A DNA stretch of 64,000 nt from Labyrinthula sp. Ha (GCA_015227615.1 JAALGZ010000006.1:1860001-1924000), one strand, 5' to 3'; positions 45,894 through 61,400 are shown, numbered from the stretch's first letter. Numbers and translations: made by a program. The notes: generated from the letters alone by a model not told the origin.

Positions 45894-47343
45894 TCATACA
45901 GTGGATGTCGCTGTAGATTGGCCATTGACTGGGGCTTCATCTGTTGGCGGTGGTTCATCCTTTCTTAATTCCATACTGACAGGAATTTCAGATGTATTCT
46001 TTTCTATCATATGAATAGCTGCAAGGTCATACGGATCTGCTTTGTGTTGGAGTAATAAGAACTTGAAGAATTTCTGTACAAAATACTCGTCACAACCTTG
46101 GCGTTTATATATCTCTTTACACTCATCCAAAGCAGCCATACTTTGCTTGATTCTTTCCTTCGTCAAAGGATGTGTACTTAACAAAGATAATCCAAGTTCT
46201 CCATTGCCTTTCTCGTTCAGATTAATCGGTTCATTTGGGTTGCCCATTTGTATCCTGTGCATTGATTCAAACAGTTTCAAGGCCTTTTCTGGCTCATAGC
46301 AAGCCCTCTAGGAATAATAAGCAAAAGAAGTTTACGCTAGCCATTCTCAACCCCATTAGGTCTGCTCTTGTTTCTTGTTCTCTACTGTACCCACGACCAA
46401 TTACCTTTCCAACAAGAGGTGTCAGAATTTCAGGAAGAAAGGTAAGAAGGCCTCCAGTTACATCCAGCAAAGAAATTACTAACAAAACAGCAGACTGAAT
46501 AATAGCATCAAACATGAGAAGATCTTTAGTGTGTGATAGAACAAAGTGTGATAATTCATGTGCCAAAACGTATGCAAGCTGCTCCTCAGCGCCGCCATAT
46601 TGCTTCAACAACCCTTTCCTAAACATTAAACCATCCAGTGAAAGCATACGTTACAAAAATTTTCTTAGGTAGAAAACTATTCACGAAAGCGTTGGGCTCA
46701 TTCTGATCCACAACAAGCAAAGTCCAATGATCTAGAAGAAATTCTTTCTTCTTCTCCCACCTTCGCAGTTCATCTTGCTGGTAGGCATTTATAATACTTG
46801 TTCGCTGAACTTCCAAGAGAAGAACAGATATAATTTCCTCAATTTCATCTATAAAACTTTTCTTCACCCGTGAAAATGTTTTTTGTAGTTTTCTCAGCTC
46901 CTTCTCTGAAATATCATGTTTTAGTATCGATTGCTGAAATCCGACTAAACCGATGAAATAAAAAGAACTCTACCTCGTATGTTCTTATCAATGATAAGAA
47001 CTTGTGGATGCCTTTCCTCTTCACTAACGCAAGAGATTTGTTGCTGCGTTGGAAGAACTGTTTTAAGAGCTTTTTGCTCAAAGCCAATGGGATCATCAAG
47101 ATATTCAACCTGTCCTAAAGCGTAGCACGTCGAGCCAAATGTGAATAGCAGAACCCCGGTTCTTAATCCTCGAAAGCCTCGTCTAAATCCACGATGCTGC
47201 CAGGGTCTTCTCCAAAAACTTGCAGGCCTTCCAATTGTTTTCAACTTGCTGTCGTTATGTTTAACTTTTTCTACAACTTTTGACTCAGTTGTTGAAAAGC
47301 GACGAACCAATCCAGGTCTTGCAAATTGGAATCTCTTGATCAT
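45894..47343 (-). CDS. OMA1: Mitochondrial M48 metallopeptidase, OMA1-like
   Basis: Four exons (47343-46974, 46944-46650, 46618-46336, 46307-45894) give 453 residues. The N-terminus (MIKRFQFARPGLVRRFSTTES) is a clear mitochondrial presequence, followed by a membrane segment (LRTGVLLFTFGSTCYALG). The M48 zinc site is present: AHELSHFVLSH with HExxH, and the third ligand in REQETRADLMG. The product resembles OMA1, the inner-membrane protease that cleaves the OPA1/DELE1 type of substrate under stress. Introns are 29, 31 and 28 nt (46945-46973, 46619-46649, 46308-46335); the last is the shortest in the window. An upstream Met at 47448 would add 35 residues. It diverges from the dihydrolipoamide dehydrogenase gene. 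Confidence 0.88.
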
Positions 47344-47578
47344 TGCATTATTTTGAGTCGAATGGATTAAGTGACAAGTAGAAAACTTCCTGCAAAGATG
47401 AAGAAAATTTCTGTCGCTGACGTAGTTCTTCATCATCTTCTCTAGCAAATAAACACTGCCAATCCACGAGATGACAATAATCGTGAGTAATTTTGGGATA
47501 AGGATTATGAAACATATTAAATAAATTTGAATCTATGATAAAATCTATATCGTAGATTATTGAATTTCCCAAAAATAG

Positions 47579-49116
<1,538 letters not shown>

Positions 49117-52100
49117 GAAGCTTCAGTTTTTGCTAGTTTTAACTGGAATAACAACCAGCTCAAAGTCCTTTATTCTTACTAGTTACTCAGATCAGTACCA
49201 GCATAACTCACCTGAATTACTAACCTTTCTGCACAATGCCCTGCTAGACGAACTCAGACTTTATTTTTCTAGCAAAGCCAATAAGTTAAGAGCAATAGAC
49301 CAAGTTCTTTAAGGTGTTTCAGAACAAAGTCGTGATGTAGACCTAGATTTTCCTCTGTTACCCCGAGAGTAACTTCTAGCTACGACAGCAGTTGCTACAA
49401 GCCTATCTGGAAGTACAATTAAATCATATGTCAAATGGTTACTTTAGAAAACAGCGCTAAGCCGTCGCATGAATTCTTCGGAAAATGGTTCAAAGTCTAA
49501 GCTTGTAACAGCTTCTATACTTATACCAATGCCGCCCAAAAAGACATCACTAGCGAGTGATTTTTTCTCAGTAAGTTCGGACTATTATAAGAGAATGTTA
49601 AAAAAAAACGTTATTTTCTCTCTTAATGGTTAAGCTAATCGACACTCGTAGGTATTTTTTAACATCCAACCATGTTTTAGCTGACTAATTTACATCATTG
49701 AACGAGCCCAACCCAAAAATTAAGCTTAATGGAACCACTATAGCTAAGTGTTTATTATTTAGGTAGCTTGGAATGCTCAGAGAAGAACAAAACTTGGCAG
49801 ACCTCGGATTAGAGATGCTTGCAACAGAAGAAACCTGTTGGAACTAAAAAAAGTTAGTTATCAGGCAGAAGAACGAAAAAGCTGTGACCGAAGATTATTG
49901 TTACGCAACGAATACGGCCTCTCGGAGGAATTATTTCCTCAGTTCTGGTTGCAATCTTAGGAAAGGTATTGTATCTAAGTGTAGGGGAAAACGGTGATTT
50001 GAACTTTTTTCTACGAGAGAGAGCCTGTTTCTTCTGTATATTTTATTTCAGTTTCAAGAATTGATGATGTTGCATTAACAGTTAACTCAGTTTTGTTATA
50101 ACGGTTATATTATATCATTAGCAACGTTTAGAAATACGCGCCATTAACGATGTAACACGGATAAACCGAAGAAACTTAAGAATAGAATGAGAGGACTCGT
50201 AGTGTGTAAAGAATTTTAGCTCATGCAAGTAAATCAGCAATAACCGATACGTTCATCAAAAAACTGATAAGAACTTTATTTTGCCATTATCATGCCACTC
50301 ATATCAACTTGTTTTGTCATATTTCTTCCGCAATTTTAACTCGCCTTGAGAGCAAAATGAAGGGTTAATAACCAACTTCTTTTGCCCCTAGGCACAGAAT
50401 GAGAAAACTAGTACTAATTTAACCACATTTCTTTTTTCATGGCCATTGTCAAGCTTATACTTATATTTTATCTGTCTGAGGAAGCTTATTTTCACGGTTG
50501 CATATAAAAATCCGTCAGGCAATTGTTCATCTTGGCAAAAAGAGTAGAAATGTATGAAAGCAACTGCATATTAAATCCAGTTAGACATTATCATAATTCA
50601 CGGAAATTAAGGTTTCCTAGTTTTGACGCAGAGTCGGCTGAGTGGACCGAGTTTCAATTACTCCCCCGTTTTCATGATTCGAGATGTATAGTCCTTTACC
50701 TTGAGCCCTACCCAAAAAGCCCATTGAACCCTTGAGTTCGTGAAAAACTGGGTGGAAAAAGAGAAAAGAGAGGAAGGGGTAAGTTAAAGAGCTTAAGCGA
50801 CATTAAAGATAAGATAAAATGCATCTGGAAGACAAAGTCCAGAAAAATAAAAAAAAATAAAGTGAAATAAACAGATCTAACTAGAAGAAATACTTAAGAA
50901 GAAAAGGGATCCAGGAAGTAAAAATAGCAATAAAATTTATTACTGTTGCATTTAAAAGGAAGCTACCTTAATGGCTGCTATGAATTTTGTTAAAACTAGT
51001 CCCATATAGCAAGAACACAGAATACACAACAAAATGCAACATCAACATTTTTTTTTGAAAAATCGAATTAAAAAATGATTAACATATACGCCTACTGTCA
51101 CGACATGTCCTAGTGTGAATGATTCGTCTTAAGGTTAGGGGTGCAGTTGAGATTTTCATGGTTTCTCAAGAGAACATTGTGAAATTTCTCTGACGGCTAA
51201 ATGAGAATTTGTAACCAAGCAGGGACTTTAAGTCTGAACTTAAGTGAAAAACAGGTCATGAGATGGACTTACAATGATTCATACTAATCAAACCTAAACG
51301 GTATTGCAGATTCATACCAACTACAAATCATAACTGTTCATAGGTCCAGTCATTGAATTAGCGCACAGTTAAAATTTTCCAGCATTCTAAGTAATCAAAA
51401 GATATATATACATATATATCCAACGTACACAAGACCTGGTTAAATTTTAAGATACAACTTTCAAAGTTTCTCAAGGATTCCTCAGAATTTACAGAATATG
51501 GATCTAGTGGGATGAAGAATTCTCAATTTATCAATATTTTTCAAAATGGCAGCCATGTTTGAAACTATAGTGTTTTTCTTCTACTAGAATTGGTCACATA
51601 TAATCAGCAATATTTCAAAAAATATACTATGTGAATATCTTTTTTTGTTTTATAGGTGAAGAATTATTATTGCAAAGAAAATGTTAGCATAAAAAGAATA
51701 GAAATAGACATTGGTTCAATGCTATATGATTTTTTTGCACATCTGTCGAAAAACTAACAATTAATAAGGTGAAATATTTGAAAAGCATAGCACAGAACAA
51801 CAGAACATGATCCAAGTTTGGAATGTTGTTACCCAATATATATCCTTTCAAACTGATGATAAATTATTTCTATCCTCTCTACATTTTCTAGATGGAATAA
51901 ATTGTTACTTCACGTAATTACGTCCACTGCGCAGCCGAAGGAACTTTAAACATCTTCAGTTTCTATATCTATTGTCAAATATACATGAGATAACAATTAA
52001 TGCCTTTAGAAGAGTAAAAATCTTTTCTGAAAATGTTCTATGACCTAATTTAATTTATTGTGAACGTGGATTTTTTAAAATATAGGACCTGCAGCTGACA

Positions 52101-53311
52101 GTGCAGTGGCTTATCGATAAATTCCCAGTTGGATAATTAACAAAAAAACATTTCATTTTTTGACTTGGAAGCTCAAATAAGTTACTATAGTTGAACAGTA
52201 TTAAAGAGTTTAGAAAAAGAATGACCTTGCGGTTAAGCCCCATATATTTATCCCCTGAAACTTATCATAAAATTAAAATTATCTGCTAAGAAACATGAAT
52301 ATTTATGACCTCTAGAAATACGTAGTAGTCTACTTTATTGATTGGATACTAGCAATTGCAAGACTATACACGTACCCTGAATAGCATCTACAGTCATGTA
52401 AATCACTTCAATATATTTAGTAGAAAATAAATAAAACATGTTTTAGAATTATATACCGTACAAATAGAAAATAGTACTCTTTAAAGGTCCTAGAAATCAT
52501 AAATAATGATGTTTTCATTTTGTTTCCATAGCCGGGTTTGAGGCTGCAGGTTTAAACCAGATTCCTTCCTATCACAAGATTGAACCTTAAGTGAGTTTAA
52601 ATTGGCTATGGATTAGATTATTCTATACTCTATAGAATAAATTTTAGCTTAATGGGTGATACTATCCGTGGAGGAGAAGACCTATAGACTCTACGTTGTT
52701 ATCTTACATATTTCTTTTCCCTTTATTAAGAACTATAGACTTACCAATTGTCTCGATGTCATATTAGAACCTTAACAGGCCATGGATCAACTTGGAAAAT
52801 TTACTTTATACAATTAAATATTTTCAAAACATGTATTAACAAAGTAAAATGACATTTTTGGTTTAATTATAGAAGTAAAAACTGTGTGCAAGTAGTGCAC
52901 ACCTTCTGTACAATATTTGTTAAGGTTGACAAAGCCTAGAAAATATGGTTAAACCCTATATATAACAGATAATATTCACACAAAATCTTAAAATCTGTTT
53001 TTTCACTTTGTAGCTGAAATAACAACAATGATAATATAAAGAGCACTTGCTTAACATGTGGAATTCTTCTCTTGAGAAAGTTTGTATTGTCTAAATTTTT
53101 GAGTAAACCAAAGGAGAAATACAACTATATGTAAATATAAATAAGGGGAAAATCTTTAAAAAAATGATTCGTAATGTTTTAAGTTTTTACGCGTATGCCA
53201 ATGCTCCCCTAGTGTGAGTTTTATTGTTGCCGTGTTTAATCTTCTAGGGGACACTACACGCTTTGAGACAGCGGTGTTCTAAACACTCTGTTTGCAACTA
53301 TCCATAAGCAA
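49117..53311. other. Gene-free AT-rich spacer
   Basis: No gene, RNA gene or recognisable element. A small alternating-TA tract lies near 51400-51420. Short open frames lack conserved motifs. Confidence 0.55.
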
Positions 53312-54742
53312 ATGGAAACAGAAACAAACGGTAAAGAAAACGGTTTAAACGACATAAACCAAAAGAAAAGTCCAGCCTCTCGGAGAACGAGCCGAAAACG
53401 AAAAGCTTCTGCAAAAAGTAAAAAAGCAAAAGAGAGTAGAGTCTCAGCATCTTCATCGCTCTATCTCGGATATGTCGAGGAAAATGAAAGCGTAGAAATG
53501 ATTATGAAAAAGTTTGAAAAGCTAGAACAGATGCAAAAGAAGAAGAACAAACAGAGAGAAACTGAAAACCAAAATATAGTAAATAACCAGCTTTCTGAAA
53601 AAGACATGGAAGCTTTATTCAAAGAAACCTCAGTATTCAACTTGGACATGGTCAACCAAGAAGAGGAAGAGGATTACAACTTCGACGAAGAAGATTTCTC
53701 TGACGATGACGGATGGGAAATGTCGGGTTTAAAGACCAAAAGAAATTCTGATGGTGAAAAAGTCTATCTCTTTGACGATGATGAAGATCTATGGGATGAA
53801 ATTTTGAAACCAAAGAAAGGTAGAAAGAAAACGGACAAGAAAATCTCAAAGCCTCGGCCTAAAAAGGACAATGAAAAGATTGCAGATGATTTTGTTTATG
53901 TGAAAATTCCTACAGATGATATTTTGCCTATGAGTTGGGGCAAAAATATTTCACAATATACTCCTGCGTCTGCCGTAAATACTAAGACCACTTGGCATCC
54001 TGGGCAGATTACAAACTATACAACGTTCAAAGTAAGTGAAGTGCCAAAGCAGGCTGCAAAGTATGAAGTTGATAGCGTGCTGAAAATGGATATATTTTCT
54101 CTTTTGAAGGAGAAAAAGCCTGTGTTTCAGGGGATAATTCTGTCACCACCCTGGAAGGAGAGGTTTGGAATTGATAGTGAAATCAGTGAAGGCATTGTTC
54201 CTGCAGATTTGCTTAGTTTGAACCTTGACTCAAAAAACCTTATAATGAACGGCTTTTGTTACATTTGGACACCCAAACATCTTATTCACAATGTGATCAA
54301 GATTATGAAGAAAGTCAATTTTTATTATGTAGAAAACGCTGTGACTGTTAGATTGGATCTGGGGAAGTCTGCAAATACTAGAGGAGCAACTTCAACTTTT
54401 CATGGGAGTTTGTTCAAGCAAGTGAAAGAGACGTGTTTGATATTTAGAAAGGGTTTCATCAAACCTTCAGGCAAACGAGAGTGGACGAGAGTTGAAATTA
54501 GACATCAAAGAACAAGTGATGTAGATTTCTGTCACAATCAAAGGCAGAAAGGTGGGTTCCAGTTATTTAGTGATAACTATATGTATAACTTGGTTGAAAC
54601 TATGGTTCCCCATGGACGATTCAATCCGCTAGATAAAGATGGAAAAGAAAATAGCAAAAATAAAGCAGAACAGAAACTGTTACATTTATGGGCACCTAAG
54701 GAAGGTATGAGAACTGGTTGGATATCTATCTGTCAAAAATAA
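53312..54742 (+). CDS. MT-A70-family adenine methyltransferase-like protein, SPPW variant
   Basis: This intronless gene encodes 476 residues. The first 215 or so are low-complexity and charged, with basic clusters (RRTSRKRKASAKSKKAK) and acidic runs, probably disordered and nuclear. The C-terminal half has the MT-A70 Rossmann fold: GIILSPPWKERFG at residue 278 in place of the catalytic DPPW, GFCYIWTPKHLIHNVIKIM, and the end LLHLWAPKEGMRTGWISI. The family methylates N6 of adenine in RNA (METTL3/14) or DNA (ciliate MTA1/MTA9, AMT). Loss of the catalytic Asp suggests a non-catalytic partner subunit like METTL14 or MTA9. Its stop is five bases from that of the convergent bL19m gene. Confidence 0.8.
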   Translation: METETNGKENGLNDINQKKSPASRRTSRKRKASAKSKKAKESRVSASSSLYLGYVEENESVEMIMKKFEKLEQMQKKKNKQRETENQNIVNNQLSEKDMEALFKETSVFNLDMVNQEEEEDYNFDEEDFSDDDGWEMSGLKTKRNSDGEKVYLFDDDEDLWDEILKPKKGRKKTDKKISKPRPKKDNEKIADDFVYVKIPTDDILPMSWGKNISQYTPASAVNTKTTWHPGQITNYTTFKVSEVPKQAAKYEVDSVLKMDIFSLLKEKKPVFQGIILSPPWKERFGIDSEISEGIVPADLLSLNLDSKNLIMNGFCYIWTPKHLIHNVIKIMKKVNFYYVENAVTVRLDLGKSANTRGATSTFHGSLFKQVKETCLIFRKGFIKPSGKREWTRVEIRHQRTSDVDFCHNQRQKGGFQLFSDNYMYNLVETMVPHGRFNPLDKDGKENSKNKAEQKLLHLWAPKEGMRTGWISICQK

Positions 54743-54747
54743 AGCAT

Positions 54748-55443
54748 TTATTTTTTCTTAGTAACTCTGTTATTCTTGACAGTGTACTGGGCTATTGGTC
54801 TTTCTTTTAGATAATTAAGCTTGGCTCTTCGGGTTCTTTTCTTACCTTTGTGGATAAAATCTTCTTGGATGACTCGGATTGAAGTGAGCAAGGGTGAGTA
54901 AAGAGGAAACACGTACTGCACGGCTGTTCCTTCAATTGCTCCTAGAATCTTGAAGCTAGAACTGTAGCCTCTATTTCTTTTACCAATAACAACACCAGAG
55001 AACATATTTTCTCTAGATGCTGTCAAATTTCCTTTGAACTTTATTTCCAAAGCATCTCCAGCCTTGAAATCAGGAACAGGCCGTTTTTCTTCCATTTCTT
55101 TGACAAGTTCCATGTTCAGATGGTTTATTACTGTGTTGGCCCTTTTATGTGCTTTTCTGTGATACCACATATTCTTACGTGTTTTCTTTTTTGTTTCAAA
55201 ATCATTCGAGTATAAATGTTCTAAAGGATGAAAATCTTCTTCCGAATAGTATGTCTTGTAATACGTTGGTCTTGGATTCCTACCAAACTTTGTAAACCTG
55301 TGTAGAGGGCTCTTTTGCACTTCTTGGCTTAAATTTCTAATATTAAACGATAAGCTTTGAATTCCGATACTTTGTCCTCCATATTTGCTTCGGCCAAAGC
55401 TCATGAATAAACCTTTTCCAAGAACACCTTTAGTCCAATACAT
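54748..55443 (-). CDS. MRPL19: Mitochondrial large-subunit ribosomal protein bL19m
   Basis: A single exon encodes 231 residues. The first 95 or so are a basic extension with a likely presequence (MSFGRSKYGGQSIGIQSLSF). The bL19 core follows: PDFKAGDALEIKFKGN, MFSGVVIGKRNRGYSSSFKI, the QYVFPLYSPLLTSIRVI beta segment and RRAKLNYLKERP near the end. bL19 lies at the interface of the two ribosomal subunits. The long N-terminal extension and a mitochondrial rather than plastid destination are inferred. There are two candidate starts, MYWTKGV (55443) and MSFGRSK (14 residues later). An AACCAATCAACC sequence (about 55490) lies upstream, as it does before the carbonic anhydrase. Confidence 0.88.
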   Translation of the reverse strand: MYWTKGVLGKGLFMSFGRSKYGGQSIGIQSLSFNIRNLSQEVQKSPLHRFTKFGRNPRPTYYKTYYSEEDFHPLEHLYSNDFETKKKTRKNMWYHRKAHKRANTVINHLNMELVKEMEEKRPVPDFKAGDALEIKFKGNLTASRENMFSGVVIGKRNRGYSSSFKILGAIEGTAVQYVFPLYSPLLTSIRVIQEDFIHKGKKRTRRAKLNYLKERPIAQYTVKNNRVTKKK

Positions 55444-58400
55444 TTTGTTGTTCTGCTTATTAGATTATCCTGATATCATTCGTTGAGTCCAACCAATCAA
55501 CCACATATACCAAATTAGTTTAACGGTATGAACAGAAGCAATACTGGAACAACTTACCGAGAGGGATATCCATTTAGAAACGGGAAAACCCTGAATCCCG
55601 AGAAGAACAATTCTCGAGATTCAATGTAGATATCGATACTTACCGATCAATTATTATGAATGTGAAAGTTACCAAGTAATACTTACATGCAAAGAAACAG
55701 TTTTACATTTTTGAGAACACACTGAAAGCAGCATGGAGGAGAAGTGAAAACAAGATCTGTTAGTGTCAAATTTCAAAGAAGAGATCACATCCTATGGCTA
55801 TTGAGCATTCACCATGTCTATTACAACATCTGAACTTAAGCTCTAAACTCATGTTTCAACACTTTCACCATACAAATCTGCTTGTTTTCACTATTATGGA
55901 AGGAATTTCAGAATTTACATATTATCTAAACACAAAAGAAAGCACAGTCCAGTTATGAGCGAACATTTTACCTCAGTTTTTTCGTAGTGTGAGAAATCCT
56001 GTTACACTTCATGTTTAATATGAGTTAAGCAATAAATACTATGTCCATCTTACAAACAGTTTGATGTTCTATCCTTGCTTATTTGAAGATTCGGTCTTTT
56101 CACTTCAAACCATTGAAAGAAACATTTTGGTTATGTTTTCTGTAGGGTAATATGGCGACGAAACATTGTTATAAACCCAATCTGCATTGGAAGCAGCAAT
56201 AGATGTTTGAAAATAATGACCTAAAGATAAGGAAATCCCCTTTTTGATAATGTAGGAAAGCAAATGGTAACTGGAAACAAGAAAAAGCTATGTAAGCTAA
56301 GAAATAATATTAAGTGCTGTGCTGTACTGAAACCAACTGACGACATTATCAAACTATTACGCTGCTCAAGAATAATTTCATGATTATGTAGGTCTCGGTA
56401 TGCTTTAGTTGTTTTCTTCGATAGTAATTATATAAATTTGTTATTCAGTTAACGTGATGCAAAACACTAAGCCGGCAAGATTTGGATAACCCGCGTGCAG
56501 GTGCAGAGGGGGGCTTGTATTAAATCCCATATAACTTGATTTTTAGTTGATAGAACTCCGCTATTATTGAAAAACTAGAGCTTAGAGAGCTTTTCGCTGT
56601 GCCGTCTTAAATTTTAATACAAACTAGGTCCCCTTCTGCAAACAGGAACTTTGAACCAGATATAGACTTCTTCAAAGCTTTGTTGTAAGCTTGGCATTTT
56701 GCTAAAATATGTTTCTTACTTGACCACATTGTTAATAGCAATTCTCAAAGATTTAAATTGGTTCTTTCTTCTTATCCTCGTTCTGATGACTTCCTCATAA
56801 GAAACTAGCTGAAAAGCGCAGCTTCTAAATATTTTCATTAGGTGTGGACTTGAAACATATAAGGAACACATTTCTTAATGATTTTCCTTTTCATATGACC
56901 CATGTTTCTTACCCAAAACTGACAGCTTGTTATTCATGTTCTATCAGTCGTTAGAGATCACTTTATAAAACCATTTTTTTTTCATTCGAAACAGTTTTTA
57001 GTTAGTTGTGCACGGGAACATGGAGTTTGACAATGCAACTTTCTCCAATTATGTCTAGAAAAAATCGCGAAATTTTACACTATGGAAGCGCGAAAAAGGT
57101 AATTTAATTAATTTTAACATGTCTTTGATTATTTTTTATTAAATGGTGCATCTCTTTGTAACATTTTTAATGCAATTACGGGACACATTCGCTAAAATTA
57201 TAGAGCAGACTATTGCGTGCCTACTGCTTCTGATTAACAAACGTAAAAACTCCAGTTCCATATTACTTTCTCTTCGTTTTTTCTGGAGGAATATGTTTTG
57301 ATGATTTAACAAGTGTTTTATCTGGATAAAGGCTCTAAAGAAAAGTTTACATTTTTTTGCTTTATTACCAATGACCAAAGCCGGGTTAGTATATTCTACT
57401 GAGAAAATATGTACGAATTTATGTTTGGGAGTTCGCTATAATTCCCGAACTCCATATGGAGGAAAATGTTGCTTTAATGATCATACAATTTTGAGTTTTA
57501 TGAAGTTAAACCTTGAATTCTTCATGCACATTGCATCTAAGTAGCCAGTTAAAGTTAGTTAACAGAAGGGATTTACTAGGGATAAGATTTCATTATACAA
57601 AATTTTATATTCTTAAACGAAATATTTTCTGATTAAATTCGAGCTTCTGTCAACTACATTTTGAAAAAAACATAACTTGTTCCTATGAGATTTCAATAAA
57701 TTTACTTATATTTAAAATTTGGCTTATTTCACAATTTGTAACTAAATAAGAGAGTAAAAAGGTCTTGGCTACTAGCTACCCTTAAGCACAAAAAAGGTGA
57801 GTTCAATTTTGTGACATGCGTTGAACCAATAATAAAGTAATAGAGACAATGTTAGTCTACTTGAACTACATTTAGGTGTCATTTTTTATTAAGTTTATCA
57901 ATAGTTATTTTATATTTGTTTTCATACTGATTACAAATAAAATAATTGGAAATTTGATTATTATTAAATGATTCTGATATTAATGTGATTATCAACAGAT
58001 TATCATAAATAAAGTGGGCTTCACGACCTAGGGGAAAACTATCTAAAAATTTATATTTTAGTTATGCATCCTATGAAAACTCCTATAAGAAGACCATACG
58101 GCACGCGAATAATTCTTTAATGGGATGCAGTAGGTTCTTACGTCCCGTATTTTGAAGAATTTCATATGGTAGCAAAATCAAATATAGATACTTGGGCCGC
58201 TTGCACAATTCGATATTGATAATAAATAAAATTATTGGGGAATCATTAAACTCAATCAAAAAGAAAGAATGGGATGACTATTATATTGATAAATCTTAAG
58301 TAAATAAAATCCGATTCCAGTTATCAGCTTGTATTTCAACAGAAATTTACTTCACTGAAAAGAAAGGAAACATATTATGTCAAAAGAAAAAGATAATATA

Positions 58401-61400
58401 ATAAAATGCAGTTCATATCGTACCCGCTTAGAGACGAAGAAAGCAAGCAACTGTGCGTATAGCTGATCAGAAGCGGAATAACTAGAAAAGAATTAGAAAA
58501 ATGAGTTAGGTCACCCCATCGCCAAGAGAGTAGAGTATGGTTGAGGCAAGACAAAAATAAAAGTATTGGCGAGACTATTAAACTCAGGCTAAACTAGATA
58601 GATTTTGGAGTATTTAATATAAGACAAAATCAGATAAGAAAATTTTGAAATGAGCATCAATTTTAGGATTAGGATAAACTTTGTTTTCTGTACCAGGGAA
58701 GGTTTCTAGCTGTGAGAGAAACAGATATATAAAACTCTAGATTTTAATATAGCTGTATCTAACCTAAAATAGGATATAAGCAATAATCTTTGGTGTGTTC
58801 ATTTAATATACTTTTTATGGATATGTTCTATATAGTTGAAATCCTTGACCGCATATCTTTGTAAAATATACTCGATAATAGAAGCTTTACGAAAATATTG
58901 AAATTAAAATATTCTCCAAATAAGAATATTGCTGGAAGCTAGCCAAAAACACCCTCTTTTTACCTAACCCTATATTAGTACTAAAAAAAGGAAGAGCATT
59001 CCCCTTGACTTCCTACAAAAAATGGTACGGAGCTTATTCCCAGTTTCATTTCCCTCGTGACCACCATAGTGGGATGTATTTTTCTGAATTAATGAAGGTA
59101 TAGTTTTGTTCTATGTGCTGTACTTCTATGAGTTTATCAAGTAAACTTTGTCATATATTACGGTGAAACTATTCTGAAGAAGATCTGTCCTATAATATAC
59201 GTTGAAACCGAATTTTCGTCAGTAAGAATCTATCTAACTTATAAGTTTTCTTTTTTCTATTCTGTTACATACGTTTGTTTGGATATAATGACAATACCCA
59301 CATGTTACTTATGCTTTAAGCAGCACGGGCATAAGAATTGCACGAGAAACTCAGTAAACTTTTCTCAGTCCAAACTCTATTATCTGGAATATAAAAATCT
59401 GAGTTTGACCTTTGCGGTATTGACCGCTAACTTTCAGTATAGGAGATCGCAGCTTTATTTATTATACCATTAACTTAAGGCTTCCAAAAAGTAACAATAA
59501 ACTGTGTTTTTTATTTTTCATGTCAATCATTTTAATGGAGGCGTGGTATTGTCAAAGAACTCGATATTATCATTCAAGGCGATATGAGGGGGAGTCACCT
59601 AAATAAAGCAAATTCTTGGTTTAGCGGTTTGAATAGACCATTCATCATAGTATCAAGAATCAAAATTAAACAGAATACGAAAAAAAACTAAATTGGCTAC
59701 TTCTTGGTGAAGTTACTTGTCTCTTGGACAAATTTTGGTCCCGGATACTTACACTCTATTGGAGATTCTAGAAAATACAATTAAATGGAACAAAGCTCCA
59801 ATGGAACGTTTCTTTAAACAGTGTTCAAATTGTTCAAGAAGAGTTGTAGATGAGATAGTTAAGAAAAGGTTCCTAAGTCTTGATCTGCTGATGCCTTTTT
59901 GGGTAGAAACATCAAATACCAGAAAATTTATCTCTCCCATTGGAAAATTCAAACAATTACATCAGGGCATGCACAAATATTTTTCGTCAGTGCTTCGTTC
60001 TTAACACACCGAGCGAGTTTCTTACTGTCAAAAAAAACAGAATTCTCGACTAGTTTGGTGAAAAGATCAGTAGAGGCAATATTCTCTGGAAAAGTCTTTT
60101 GGTTGTTTGAAGTTGTTGCCATAGATTCCAGGAACCCCAACTCTCGGTAGGAACCCAGTACTTTTTAACTAACCAGTTACATGAAGAAAACTATGAATCA
60201 TATCGTTTAGTACCAGGTAATATGTTTTGAACTATTCCAACTTCTTCATTTGCACTATTTCTTTCATTATCCTTTCAATAATAAAAGGGCTCTAAACTTG
60301 AAATTCAACTAATTGCAGGTATGAAAACATATATCATATACCTAGTCAATGTGTATACATAAAATTTTCTAACCTTATCTCTGTTTACTGTGAGGAACTG
60401 AATAAAAAAATATTCACAAACTTGAAGAACTCCTCGCGAATTGGTCAATTTAGGGCTTTTCGTACCTAATTCAAACCAGATTCGAATCGCTATAAAAACT
60501 GTTTCATTTCAAACGATAAAATAAAACTTGTATTCTAATAGGATTTCTCCCGGTATGAGGTTAATAAATACAGTAGAACCAAATTAGTTTTACATGGAGA
60601 TAATCATGCATTCTAGGTGTTTATTTAAATGTAAGAAAGATTTTCCCAAAGCCATAATATTTGCTGAGTTTTCTTGTTCAAACAAGATCTACCCTGTAAA
60701 CAATAACTCTTAATAAGCTCATTATCTATGTTTTGGTCAAGTACGTATATCTTGAATAGAAATTTACTGAATGTTGACCAAAGCTTTTCTCAGTTTCAAT
60801 GGCTATTGTTCTTAATCTAGCCAAGAAATCCTGCTGGCATTACATTATCCTTCCTTCTCAACTTTATATTTTTACTAAATTAACTGAAATATAAGCAAAC
60901 CTTACTGAAAATTTTATGCAAGATATATCCTGATTTCAGGACCACTTAAGAAAACAAAAGCCATTAACACAATAACAACCCTTAAATTTTCCGTACAGAA
61001 ATGGAGGAAGTTCGGGTTTAAGAAGTTTTATTTTATCGAATAATAGATATAAAATCATAAAATTTATCGAAAAAGTAATTATATTAGCTAAAGCTTATAT
61101 ACTGACGTACTTTTCCCAAATATTCAAGTGCTCAGAACTCTTGGAGTCGCTGGCTGGTCCGAAGAAGCTTGTGAGCAAGACATACGTTGATTGCCTTTTT
61201 CAAGCAATATATAAAAACTAAGTTTTGTTAAAAATGATGAACATGGGAACTATACCTGGAAATGACCTTTGATATTTCTTGTAAAAGTTATAACATGGGG
61301 AAATGGCCATTCGAAACTATTCGTTGGGGCAACCTTGACGCAGTTTAATACAAGACCAAACCTCATTGGCACAAAAATACAAAACAAAATGAAGAATATA

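Noticed and set aside
59700-60160. Protein-like patch with overlapping open frames on both strands
   Set aside because: Frames are short and on different phases, and no domain is recognisable. A faint resemblance to a retroelement tail spans only a handful of residues, too little to call an element.
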